Assembly (NCBI GenBank): GCA_016930375.1
Contig: JAFGGU010000089.1
Coordinates: forward strand, 1-57,931
Source: Bacteroidales bacterium
GTDB lineage: Bacteria; Bacteroidota; Bacteroidia; Bacteroidales; UBA10428
Direction of reading: 5' to 3'
DNA: 57,931 bases
The position numbers and the translations under genes are program-made. Position 1 is the stretch's first letter. Each line of letters begins with the position of its first letter. Below, piece after piece: positions 14,153 to 23,900 of this stretch. A model generated the notes under the pieces. That model ran no database searches and was not told the origin of the DNA. It saw only the letters and a program-made list of their open reading frames with translations.

Positions 14153-16117
14153 TCAATTGTATCCTTCGTTCTGCCAGAATCCTTCAGGATCTTCACCTGC
14201 GGTTTTGTTGGTAATGGCATCGAGCTGAGGCTGGGGTATGGGGCGTAGAACGTGATGGCTCTTGATATTGGCTGCAGCGCTGCCATTGTGAAGAGTGACA
14301 CGCTCAACAAGTGTACCTGTGCGTTTCAGGTCAAACCACCGCTGCTGTTCACCGCAAAGTTCACGGGCACGTTCATCCAGGATTACATCTATGTCCTGGG
14401 CGGTAACCTGTGATTCCTCCTCAGCGGTGAGTACATTCGATTTGCCGGATATTGCGCGTGCTGTGCGCAGATCGTTAAGTCTTTGAATGGCCTGTGCACT
14501 GCTACCAGACATCATATAACCTTCGGCGGCGATCAGGTACATTTCAGAAAGGCGGAATACAAAAGCATCTTTTGAACCCAGGTCGCGGATTACTGATCCG
14601 GTATAATCATCGAACTTCTTAAGTGCTATGTACATGCGGTTACCTTTAAACTGGTTGGCTCCGCTTGTACCGGTCGCGATTGTCGGAAGTGTGCCTTCCG
14701 CATTCTGATAAAGAGGATATACAGCAGCATTGCCGACATCTGTGCGTGAGAACAGCGCATACCTGTTGGTTGCACGGGCAATCTGATTTGCGGTGACAGT
14801 ATTCTTGCATAGATAAATGGCAGTGTCCCTCATTTCTGCATAACCATCAGGAGGAGCTATTCCATCCGCAAAAGCATCCTGCAGGGATTTGGCCGCATAA
14901 TAAACATCTCTGAATGAAGCCTGATATCTTTGATCCGTGGTATCATTAAAAAGATCCAACAAATATCCCGATGGAACATACCTGGTAAAGCCTTTGCTAT
15001 AAGGCTGGTAATCCTTTCCGAGGCTGTAGTTAACGTCTCTGTATTTCAACGTTTTTTTAGCTTCAGTATCGGTACGGACCAGTATGCCTGTTAATCCTGG
15101 CAGCAGGTTCCACACACCTACAAACTGCAGATGTGAGGCATTTCCGCCGATGGCGTTGGCCCCGTTACGTATCATCATGGCTGACCAGGTCATCTGATCA
15201 CCGTCTTCATCCAACTTAAGACGTTTGGGCATGATGTTATACTCCAGGACATCTGAATAGTCAACATACCAGATGACTTCCTTATTGGATGCCCCGTTCT
15301 CATTGGCTCCCAGCCAGCAGTCAGCATAATTGGCAAAAAATGAATTGCCGCTTCCGGCGATTACTTCTTCAGCAGTGGCTGCTGCATCCGCATAAGCCTG
15401 GTTGTCATTGAACTTGCTGGCCTTATAAATCAATAACCTTGCCTTAAGTGCTTTGGCTGCCCAGTAATTAATTCTACCTGTTTTGGCAGTTTTGGCCTCA
15501 AGATGTGCTACGGCCTCTTCCACATCGTTCAGCATAAATTCATATACTTCTTCTTCACTGTCGCGATATGCGAGTGTTGAAATACCGCTTACAGGTTCAG
15601 TGTTTATCTGAACAGGTCCCCATGTTTCAACAAGATGCCAGTAGTAGAAAGCCCGGAGCACCTTCAGTTCACCCAGATAGGCAGCTTGGTCTGCATCAGT
15701 AAGAACCCCTGCAGGTGCCTCAGAGACATATTTGATACCGGTATTACAAACATTGACAGCAGTAAAAAACAATTCCCAGTATTCATCAAAACAGGCATTC
15801 ATGGTTTCACGTGAACTGGTTGCCACTTCGGGTGTTATTCCGCTGTAATCAATCAGAACTTTCTGACGGTTATCGTAACCTGTGAGCCAGGTATCGGTAC
15901 CTCCTTCACTTAATCCAAAAGCAGCTTCTTTTCCGTACCAGCCACGGAGGTAAGCATAACATGATGCAACCAGTCCGTCGATACCGGATTTCGTTGAGTA
16001 TTTAACGTCTTCCGTAGAACCAGTGCGGTTATCCTCATCCAGAAAGTCGCTGCATGAAGTATTCACCAATACGAGTAAGGCAAATACTGCAATGAAATAT
16101 TTTATTGTCGTTTTCAT
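14153..16117 (-). CDS. SusD/RagB-family glycan-binding outer-membrane lipoprotein
   Basis: The 654-aa protein has lipobox VNTSC with Cys22, followed by SDFLDED, the usual SusD start. SusD tetratricopeptide-like helices follow, with LGELKVLRAFYYWHLVETWG, the family's strongest motif, near residue 150. The C-terminal region has VFRLSEMYLIAAEGYMMSG, AIQRLNDLRTAR and ILDERARELCGEQQRWFDLK, ending with a PIPQPQLDAIT segment, all characteristic. It binds oligosaccharide at the cell surface as a lid on its SusC partner, whose gene ends 31 bases upstream. The ligand is probably a pectic oligomer, from the neighbouring GH28 and GH105. Confidence 0.96.
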   Translation of the reverse strand: MKTTIKYFIAVFALLVLVNTSCSDFLDEDNRTGSTEDVKYSTKSGIDGLVASCYAYLRGWYGKEAAFGLSEGGTDTWLTGYDNRQKVLIDYSGITPEVATSSRETMNACFDEYWELFFTAVNVCNTGIKYVSEAPAGVLTDADQAAYLGELKVLRAFYYWHLVETWGPVQINTEPVSGISTLAYRDSEEEVYEFMLNDVEEAVAHLEAKTAKTGRINYWAAKALKARLLIYKASKFNDNQAYADAAATAEEVIAGSGNSFFANYADCWLGANENGASNKEVIWYVDYSDVLEYNIMPKRLKLDEDGDQMTWSAMMIRNGANAIGGNASHLQFVGVWNLLPGLTGILVRTDTEAKKTLKYRDVNYSLGKDYQPYSKGFTRYVPSGYLLDLFNDTTDQRYQASFRDVYYAAKSLQDAFADGIAPPDGYAEMRDTAIYLCKNTVTANQIARATNRYALFSRTDVGNAAVYPLYQNAEGTLPTIATGTSGANQFKGNRMYIALKKFDDYTGSVIRDLGSKDAFVFRLSEMYLIAAEGYMMSGSSAQAIQRLNDLRTARAISGKSNVLTAEEESQVTAQDIDVILDERARELCGEQQRWFDLKRTGTLVERVTLHNGSAAANIKSHHVLRPIPQPQLDAITNKTAGEDPEGFWQNEGYN

Positions 16118-16148
16118 AAGATAAATCTTATTTTGCGGTTAATAATCA

Positions 16149-19100
16149 TTAAAACTCAACGTTAATACCGAACACCATTTGCTTCGACAAAGGATTGGAG
16201 ATGGCTCCACCACGTTCGGGATCATAATTGTCGAGGTTGCTGAACGTAAAATAGTTCTGCAGGGATGCATAGATCCGCAGATTACTCATGCCTACCTTAT
16301 TGATTATAGATGCGGGCAGCGTATAAGCCAGGGTGATTTCCTTTATTTTCAGGAATGAAGCGTTCTCAAACGCAATAGCAGGCATGTCACTTTGCGAGGC
16401 AATGCCCGGGCGGGGGAATTTGGCTCCCTGGTTTTCAGGTGTCCAGAAATCAACATCGGGAGAGCCGTCCTGTTCAGTTGGCTTATAGGCAGTGTTATAA
16501 TCATATTGGATCCACTGACCTACCCGTGCATAAACCAGCGCAGACAATGCAAAATTCTTATACGTGATGGTGTTATTCCAGCTCGCAATGAATTTCGGAC
16601 TCTTGTTGTACAACCTTTTATCTTCGTCATTCAGAACACTGTCCTTATCCACATCAACGATTTTTATATCGCCCGGGATCTTGTTGTATGAGGCGGCTTC
16701 AGTGGCCTCATCAAGTCCCCAGCATCCGTCTGCTTCGTAATTGTAAAAAGCGCGAACCGGTTCGTCAACAACCAATGCTTGTTCGGGATTGGAAACATCA
16801 CGGGTCTCACCGCTGGCGAGTGCAACAATCTTATCACGGTTTGCTGAAAATGCCAGGTCGGCGGTCCATCTCAGGTCCCTCTTTTCAATTACCCTGAAAT
16901 TCAAAGTTGTCTCGATTCCCCTGTTCTCAGTTTCGCCAACATTGGCCAGAACCTGCGGATATACGGAGGTTGCAGGCAACCCTTTGTAAAGCAGCAGATC
17001 CTGAGTCTGAGAATAGTAGAAATCCACAGTGGCTGAAATTCTTGATTTCAACAGTGAAATATCCAGGCCGACATCATAGGTGGTGGTGGTTTCCCAGGTT
17101 ACGTCGGGATTCCCGAGTTTGGCAGGAACCTGTCCATTTATAAGCGTCGAACCAAAGGTATAATATATTTTATCTGCTCCCAGTTCAGTAAGTGTTTGAT
17201 AAGGTTTTACAGCTGAGTTGCCGGCTTTACCCCAACTTACACGCAATTTCAAATTGTTGATCAGTTGGGAGGAGTTCAGAAATGCTTCTTCCGACAATAT
17301 CCAGGCTGCTGCAACCGATGGGAAGTAGCCCCATTTATTTCCTTCAGCAAGAACGGATGAGCCGTCAGCCCTCAAAGATGCAGTGAGCAGGTACCTGTTC
17401 TTGAACTTATAATTGGCACGGCCAAAATAAGAAAGCATGTTGCTCTTTACATACGTGTCTTCAATCTGTCTTCCTGTGGATAAGATATTTGACAGGTCAT
17501 AGAAGGAATTCTTGCCATAGTGATCCTGTAAACCAAATCCATAGGTACTGTGCATCTCACTCACATTTTGATAGGCACTCTGACCGGCGAGCAATTGTAA
17601 ATCATGTTGTCCGCTCAGGTTTACTGCATAGTTCAGGGTATTTTCCCAGGTATACGCCATGGACTGACGGTTTTCGGCTTCAAAGTATGAACCTCTTCCC
17701 GACTGATAGTTTCCTGTACACATGTAGTCCTCGTACTCGCCAAACCGACTTGAATTCTGGTCAATCCCAAATACTGACTTGAAGTGCAGGCCTTTGATCA
17801 GTTCCCAATCGAGGTAAACATTACCAAACAGACGGTTACTCTGTGTATTGTTGTTATAGTATCCACTTACCTCGTTCAGCAAGGGATTTGTATGGCTGGT
17901 AGCAAGTTCTGACGGCTTATCCAGAATGGTTCCGTCCGAAAGGTATGGTTGTGCCAACGCATGCATCTTGATCAACTGACCGAATACCCCATCCTGTCTG
18001 CGATTCCAGTCACGGTGCGTATACAACAAACTGGCACCTACTTTAAGATTATTGGTGATGGCATGATCAATACCAATCCTGCCATTGTATCGCTTAAGAT
18101 TGTCATTGCGAAGCAGGCCCTCTTCATCCATATAACCCAGAGATAGTATGAATGAACTTTTCTCGCTGCCACCTGAAACGGAAAGTTCATAATTCTGTGT
18201 CAGGCCATTATCCAGCATCATGTCAAACCAATCGACACCGCCTTCGGTATACAGATCGTACACCGATTTTTCATAGGGCGTGCTGATTCCGGTTGATAGT
18301 ACTTCATTTGCCGGATAATCACTCAGATTGGTGCTTCCCCATGTGTTACCGGCAGCTTTCTCATCAGCATACCGAAGCCTTTCTGCAAAAAACAGGTATT
18401 CCTTTTCTGCTGACATGAGCTTGGGCAGATTGGTAGGACTGTTCACTGATAAATAGGAATTCAGGGAAACCTTCATTTTATCAGCTGCGCCTGTTCCTTT
18501 TTTAGTTGTGATAATAACCACTCCATTGGCACCTCTGGTTCCGTAAATGGCCGTGGAAGATGCATCTTTCAGCACTTCGATCGATTCGATATCCGACGCA
18601 TTGATATCGAGCGTAGAGCCATATTCAACGCCATCCACAAGAAACAGGGGTGCATTGGAAGCGTTGACTGACCGGTTGCCACGCAGATCAATATTAATAC
18701 CTGAGCCGGATTCTCCACTGTCTTTGGTAATGTCGAGACCGGCGATCTTCCCCTGCATTGATTGCAGGGCATTGTTTGAGGCTGTCCTGGTAATCTCCGA
18801 AGATTTGATAGAGGACACTGAACCGGTCAGGTCCCTCTTTTTAACGGTTCCATAACCGATGACTACCAATTCATCCAGGGTTGTAACTTCCTCATCCAAT
18901 TCGACATTTATAATGCTCTCACTACCAACATTATAAGTCTCTGTGATGAATCCAATGAAGGAAATCTCAAGAACAGCATTATCAGGATTTTCAACTTCAA
19001 TCTGATAATTTCCATCGATATCCGTAACCACACCTCTTGTGGTACCCTGGATTACGACATTGGCTCCCGCTAAGGGTTCACCGGTTACATCAGTGATTTT

Positions 19101-19196
19101 CCCTTTGATGGTTCTGCCATTCTGGGCAATGGCTGCCACCGACAGCATAATAAGCACCAGAAAGGTCAGACAACGGTTTAAAAAAGTGTAATTCAT
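16149..19196 (-). CDS. SusC/RagA-family TonB-dependent outer-membrane transporter
   Basis: The 1015-aa protein has a signal peptide (to AIAQ, ~residue 25), then a carboxypeptidase-regulatory-like domain (GKITDVTGEPLAGANVVIQG, residues ~32-110). A TonB-box-like segment TLDELVVIGYG leads into the plug domain (DLTGSVSSIKSSEI; IDLRGNRSVNASNAPLFLVDG; GANGVVIITTKKG). A 22-strand barrel fills the rest, ending in FGINVEF with a terminal aromatic residue. It imports oligosaccharides with SusD using TonB energy. It follows the GH28 stop by 14 bases, so the two are cotranscribed. Length and motifs are complete. Confidence 0.97.
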   Translation of the reverse strand: MNYTFLNRCLTFLVLIMLSVAAIAQNGRTIKGKITDVTGEPLAGANVVIQGTTRGVVTDIDGNYQIEVENPDNAVLEISFIGFITETYNVGSESIINVELDEEVTTLDELVVIGYGTVKKRDLTGSVSSIKSSEITRTASNNALQSMQGKIAGLDITKDSGESGSGINIDLRGNRSVNASNAPLFLVDGVEYGSTLDINASDIESIEVLKDASSTAIYGTRGANGVVIITTKKGTGAADKMKVSLNSYLSVNSPTNLPKLMSAEKEYLFFAERLRYADEKAAGNTWGSTNLSDYPANEVLSTGISTPYEKSVYDLYTEGGVDWFDMMLDNGLTQNYELSVSGGSEKSSFILSLGYMDEEGLLRNDNLKRYNGRIGIDHAITNNLKVGASLLYTHRDWNRRQDGVFGQLIKMHALAQPYLSDGTILDKPSELATSHTNPLLNEVSGYYNNNTQSNRLFGNVYLDWELIKGLHFKSVFGIDQNSSRFGEYEDYMCTGNYQSGRGSYFEAENRQSMAYTWENTLNYAVNLSGQHDLQLLAGQSAYQNVSEMHSTYGFGLQDHYGKNSFYDLSNILSTGRQIEDTYVKSNMLSYFGRANYKFKNRYLLTASLRADGSSVLAEGNKWGYFPSVAAAWILSEEAFLNSSQLINNLKLRVSWGKAGNSAVKPYQTLTELGADKIYYTFGSTLINGQVPAKLGNPDVTWETTTTYDVGLDISLLKSRISATVDFYYSQTQDLLLYKGLPATSVYPQVLANVGETENRGIETTLNFRVIEKRDLRWTADLAFSANRDKIVALASGETRDVSNPEQALVVDEPVRAFYNYEADGCWGLDEATEAASYNKIPGDIKIVDVDKDSVLNDEDKRLYNKSPKFIASWNNTITYKNFALSALVYARVGQWIQYDYNTAYKPTEQDGSPDVDFWTPENQGAKFPRPGIASQSDMPAIAFENASFLKIKEITLAYTLPASIINKVGMSNLRIYASLQNYFTFSNLDNYDPERGGAISNPLSKQMVFGINVEF

Positions 19197-19210
19197 AGTT
19201 TAATAATTAG

Positions 19211-20794
19211 TTAAATATTAGATTTGGACTTTTGTATAATATTTGATTCCATTCTCACCTGCTTTGTGTTCTTATTGTATAAGGCTTTGGTGTTAGGCAT
19301 AATGTTATTTAACAGGTATATCTGATCGCACTTTTCATCTGTTTCTATAAACAGAGGTATGATTTCCGGCTGAAAACAATTGGATATCCTTACGGTCTGG
19401 CAATTTTTCAGTGTAAGGTATGGACTGCCGGATGCGAAAGATTTAACTGCTATGCGGTCATAGTTGATCAGTTTTGAATCCTTACCTGTGAATGGAATTC
19501 CATTTTCGATTTCTAGCCGGATATTGCTGAAACTGACATCAGCGGCATTTTCCACCAGTATCCCATTTTTGGCCTCGATTTGCATATCAACGAAAGTGAT
19601 CTGTGATACTTCTTTCTCTTCAAGTCCGTAAATCGCTATGGCCCTCTCGGCTTTTCTGATGTTGATGCCGGAAAGATGAACATTTCGAACAATGGGAGTG
19701 CGCTCTGATAGTATCTCGGGATTGGTTGGCTGGTAGCGCATGGTTATGATGATACCTTCTTTAACCATGTTGTACATCAGGATGTTTGATACACGAATAT
19801 CTTCGACTACGCCACCTCTGCCGCGCATGGTCTTAATCCGGATACCCACGTCGGTTCCTTCAAAAACGCAATTGGATATGGCCACACGTTTGACATTACC
19901 GCTCATTTCACTTCCGATGACCACACCTCCGTGACCTTTAAGCATGGTGCAATTTGTAATGGTGACATTTTCGGTCGGACGGTTGGCGTCCCTGCCATCT
20001 TCATCCCTGCCTGATTTGATTACAATGCAATCATCACCAACCGTAATATGACTGTTGGAAATATGAACATTGGTGCAGGATGAAAGATCAATACCATCGG
20101 TGTTGGGAGAGTAATCCGGATTTTCAATGGTCACACCCTCAATGGTTATGTTATCTGAAAAAGTAGGTACAATAGTCCAGAACGGGGGATCAGAGAAACT
20201 TACTCCTTCAATCAGAACATTTTTGCATTCGTAAGTTATCACCATGGGAGGCCGCAGAAAGGCATTTTTCTCTCTCAGGTATTCATTCTTCTGAAGAAGA
20301 CCGGCATTCTCACTTTTAAACATAGTTTGCCATTTGGAATCCGCCTGATCGCCGTTTCTTACCTTGTTCCAGAAATCCCACCACTTCTGGCCTTTGCCGT
20401 TAAAATGACCATCGCCCCTGATGGCGATATTTTCACATTGGTAAGCGTATATCTGTGAGATAAAGTTTTTAACCCGGATATCTTCCCAGCGGGTCTGAAC
20501 CATGGGAAGATAGTCATCAAAATCATCTGAAAACTGAATCACCGCACCTGCATCCAGATAAAGGGTGATGTTGCTTTTTAAAATAATGGGGCCTGTAAAA
20601 TAAGTTCCGGAAGGAAAAAACAAAGTACCGCCTCCTTTCCCGGCTAAACTGTCGATTAGTTGATTAATAATTCCGGTGCATTTGACATTTCCTCCGGAAT
20701 CAGCTCCATATAACTTTACATTGGTCCACGTTGTTTGTGATTCCAGCTGAAAAGCCGACGCAAGGTAAATTAAAGCTATCAGATGTACTTTCAT
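19211..20794 (-). CDS. GH28 polygalacturonase-like enzyme, secreted
   Basis: The 527-aa protein has a signal peptide (ends LESQT near residue 21). The N-terminal GADSGGNVKCTGIINQLID and GGGTLFFPSGTYFTGPIILK lead into a right-handed beta-helix. All four GH28 motifs are present: NTDGID (~233), GDDC (~253), GHGG (~285) and RIK (~317), giving the three catalytic aspartates, the histidine and the substrate-binding Arg/Lys. It hydrolyses galacturonic acid linkages in homogalacturonan or rhamnogalacturonan. It is the first gene of the susCD operon, 195 bases from the divergent hybrid two-component regulator, so its promoter lies in that gap. Confidence 0.95.
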   Translation of the reverse strand: MKVHLIALIYLASAFQLESQTTWTNVKLYGADSGGNVKCTGIINQLIDSLAGKGGGTLFFPSGTYFTGPIILKSNITLYLDAGAVIQFSDDFDDYLPMVQTRWEDIRVKNFISQIYAYQCENIAIRGDGHFNGKGQKWWDFWNKVRNGDQADSKWQTMFKSENAGLLQKNEYLREKNAFLRPPMVITYECKNVLIEGVSFSDPPFWTIVPTFSDNITIEGVTIENPDYSPNTDGIDLSSCTNVHISNSHITVGDDCIVIKSGRDEDGRDANRPTENVTITNCTMLKGHGGVVIGSEMSGNVKRVAISNCVFEGTDVGIRIKTMRGRGGVVEDIRVSNILMYNMVKEGIIITMRYQPTNPEILSERTPIVRNVHLSGINIRKAERAIAIYGLEEKEVSQITFVDMQIEAKNGILVENAADVSFSNIRLEIENGIPFTGKDSKLINYDRIAVKSFASGSPYLTLKNCQTVRISNCFQPEIIPLFIETDEKCDQIYLLNNIMPNTKALYNKNTKQVRMESNIIQKSKSNI

Positions 20795-20964
20795 AAAAAA
20801 TACGGCTATAAAATTCCATCTAAGGTAAATCCATTTATCTCAAAACAGGGTAGCAGAATTGTCGGATTTGGGGTGTTAAATTGTCATGAATCGCTTATTC
20901 CGGGTTTTAAATGGCCTTACACTTTTTTTTTCCTTATCTTTCTAATGTTGACAAATGATATTTA

Positions 20965-20972
20965 TAATTTTG
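20965..20972 (+). promoter_or_regulatory. putative -7 element TAATTTTG for the hybrid sensor gene
   Basis: TAATTTTG fits TAnnTTTG and lies 17 bases before the ATG at 20990. The interval 20795-20989 must also hold the divergent promoter of the GH28-susCD operon and presumably the regulator's own binding site, but no inverted or direct repeat stands out. Confidence 0.35.
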
Positions 20973-20989
20973 TCAATTGAGGGTTCCCT

Positions 20990-23900
20990 ATGAGACAGCT
21001 ATTTTATGCAATATGCCTGGTATGGTTGTTATTTTTGCCAGCCCGGATAAATGGACAATATATATTCCGGTTTGAACATATCGGAACCGAGGAGGGATTG
21101 TCTCAAAATACGGGCTCCAGCATATTGTTCGACAGCAAAGGATTTATGTGGATTGGCACCTGGAATGGTCTGAACCGGTATGATGGCTTTGCATTTAAAA
21201 TATACAAAGGTCAATCGGAGAATTCCAAGATTTTTACCAACAACAGGGTGACTGATTTATGGGAGGATAATAAAGGCTTTATTTGGGTGGAAACCTATGA
21301 CGGGTATTATCATTTCTTCAATCCGGTAAATGAAACATTTTCCACAATACCCCAATATGTGGATTATGTTGCCAATAGCGAAATCACATGTTTTCTGCAA
21401 TATACCGATGATATTGTCATCCTGGGATCATCCGGTGCAGGAATCTTTATATTGCAGTATGACGAGGGGAAGGAAACTTATTCGGTCAGTCAATACATCG
21501 ACAGGGGGAACTTTGCACTTTCCAACAACAGCGTCCGGTTTATATATGCCGATAAGAGCCGCAATCTCTGGATAGGAACCAAAAGGGGAATTAATTATTT
21601 ATCATACAAAGATATTGAAAGAAAGCGATACAACTTTCAGCATCAATTCGTGAATTCAGCCTTTACTGCTGTTTGTGACGGAGGCAAGGACATCTGGTTC
21701 GGGACCGAGGAAGACGGAATATTTATATTTGACAGGACCACCGCTAAATACCGGTTCATTAACAGGCAAACAACACCTGAAATACCCTCTGAAAGGATCG
21801 CAATCCTGTACAAGACAAAAACCGGTAAGATCATTACCGGATTTACCGGGAAAGGCATTATGGTTTCCAACATTTTTGGAAAAAACTGGATCAGCGTGCC
21901 TTTTCATGGCAAAACACTTACCGGGGTTTACGAAGACCGGTATTTTCAACTTTGGCTTACTGCGGTTGAATTTGGAGTATCAAGATTGGATATCAACACA
22001 TTAAAGTCGAAGTATTACGTGCTCACTCCTGAGGTGATCAAACATTTGACGGATCTTGAACGGCCGCAATTATACGAAGATAAGAACAATAATCTATGGA
22101 TTGGTTTACATGGAGGAGGGCTTGCACTATATCAGAGAAAAAGTGACTCGTTTCAGTTCTTCAGGAATGATCCGAAAAATCCAAATTCCATTTCCTCTAA
22201 TATTGTTCACTCCATAGCAGAGGACAATTCCGGTCAGCTCTGGCTTGGGACAGGCCAGTTTTTAGGAGGACTTGAAAAGGTAATCCTGGAAAATTCAGCC
22301 TTTACACACCAGCTGGTTGAAAAGGAACGTGAGGATATGCTGGATAATGTGGTCAGAGCCATCATGGAGGACAAAAATCAAAATCTATGGGTTGCCACAA
22401 AAGCAGGACGTGTTCATTTGTATAACAGTTCTCTGGAAAAAATCGCGATTTTCGATTCCCTGCCGGGCATTGGTAAGGAATCTGTGCGCAACAATACGTA
22501 TTCATTGCTGAACGACTGCAAAGGATATCTATGGATTGGTTCAAAGGGAGATGGTTTGTCTGTAAGTACACAATCCATTCTGGATAAGCAGATCAATTAT
22601 TCAAAACTCCGTTTCAAACGGTTTAAATTCTCTCCCGATGATTCCACCACCCTGGGAAATAACAATATCAATTCCATATGTCAGGATAGCGCATCCAACA
22701 TCTGGATTGGAACATATGGAAACGGGCTGAGCCTTATTCAAAATCCGTATGGAAAAGATGTAAAATTTATCAGGATAAATGAGGAGAACAGCAATCTTTC
22801 AAGTAATCTGGTCAGGTACCTGCTGGTCGACAGGCAAGGTAACCTTTGGATTGCCACTGCATTCGGTTTGAATTTTCTGGATAAAGCCGATATAGAAAGG
22901 AAAAACTATCAGTTTACCAATTACTTCAGGGATCCTTCAGATAAAAACAGTCTCAGCTACAATGACGTTGTTCATCTTTTCGAAGATTCCAGGGGAAGGA
23001 TCTGGCTGGGGACGTTCGGGGGAGGAGCAGACCTCCTGGAGATACGAAACGGGCAGAAAGGCACATTCAGGCACTTTACTTCTGAAAACGGGCTCAGCAA
23101 TGACGTAATATTCGGAATTCTTGAAGACAATGAAGGTTCTATGTGGTTCAGCACTGAAAATGGACTGATTAAGCTGAATCCTGAAAACGGAGAGGTAGGG
23201 ATCTACAATACGAATAATGGGTTAAATTTCAATAATTTTTCTGAAAACACCTGTTTCAAAAGGCAAGACGGGTCACTTTGTTTTGGCGGTTACATGGGAT
23301 TTGAAGTTGTATATCCCGAAAACCTGATCCCTGAAAGGGTAAAGCCTCGTATTGAATTGACCGATTTCCAATTGTTCAATAAAGAGGTGCCTGTAAATCA
23401 GTCGGGGTCGCCCCTGGAAAAGAACATATCATTTACCGATAAAATAACGCTCAGGTACAATCAGTCGAGTTTTAGCATTGATTTTTCAGCACTGGATTTT
23501 CTGGATCCCGGGAAAATTAATTATTCCTATAAGCTGGATAATTTCGAAAATGATTGGAACAATGTTGGTAATCAGCATAAAGCGACTTATACAAATCTGT
23601 CCCCCGGACGATATGTTTTCAGGGTGAGATCATTAAAAAGCAACGCAATTGAGGGATCCGATGAGCGGACCTTAAATATCCGGATCCGGTCTCCCTGGTG
23701 GAAAACAATTCCTGCCTATCTGGTGTATCTGTTATTGGTTGCTGCGATTGCGATATCGGTATATAAAACAGCCTCCAGGTTAAGCCGTTACCGCAATGAA
23801 TTACTTGTTGAGAAGAAGGTCAATGAAATGAAACTTCAGTTCTTTACTAACATCTCGCATGAAATACGCACGCCTTTGACACTAATAATTGGTCCCATCG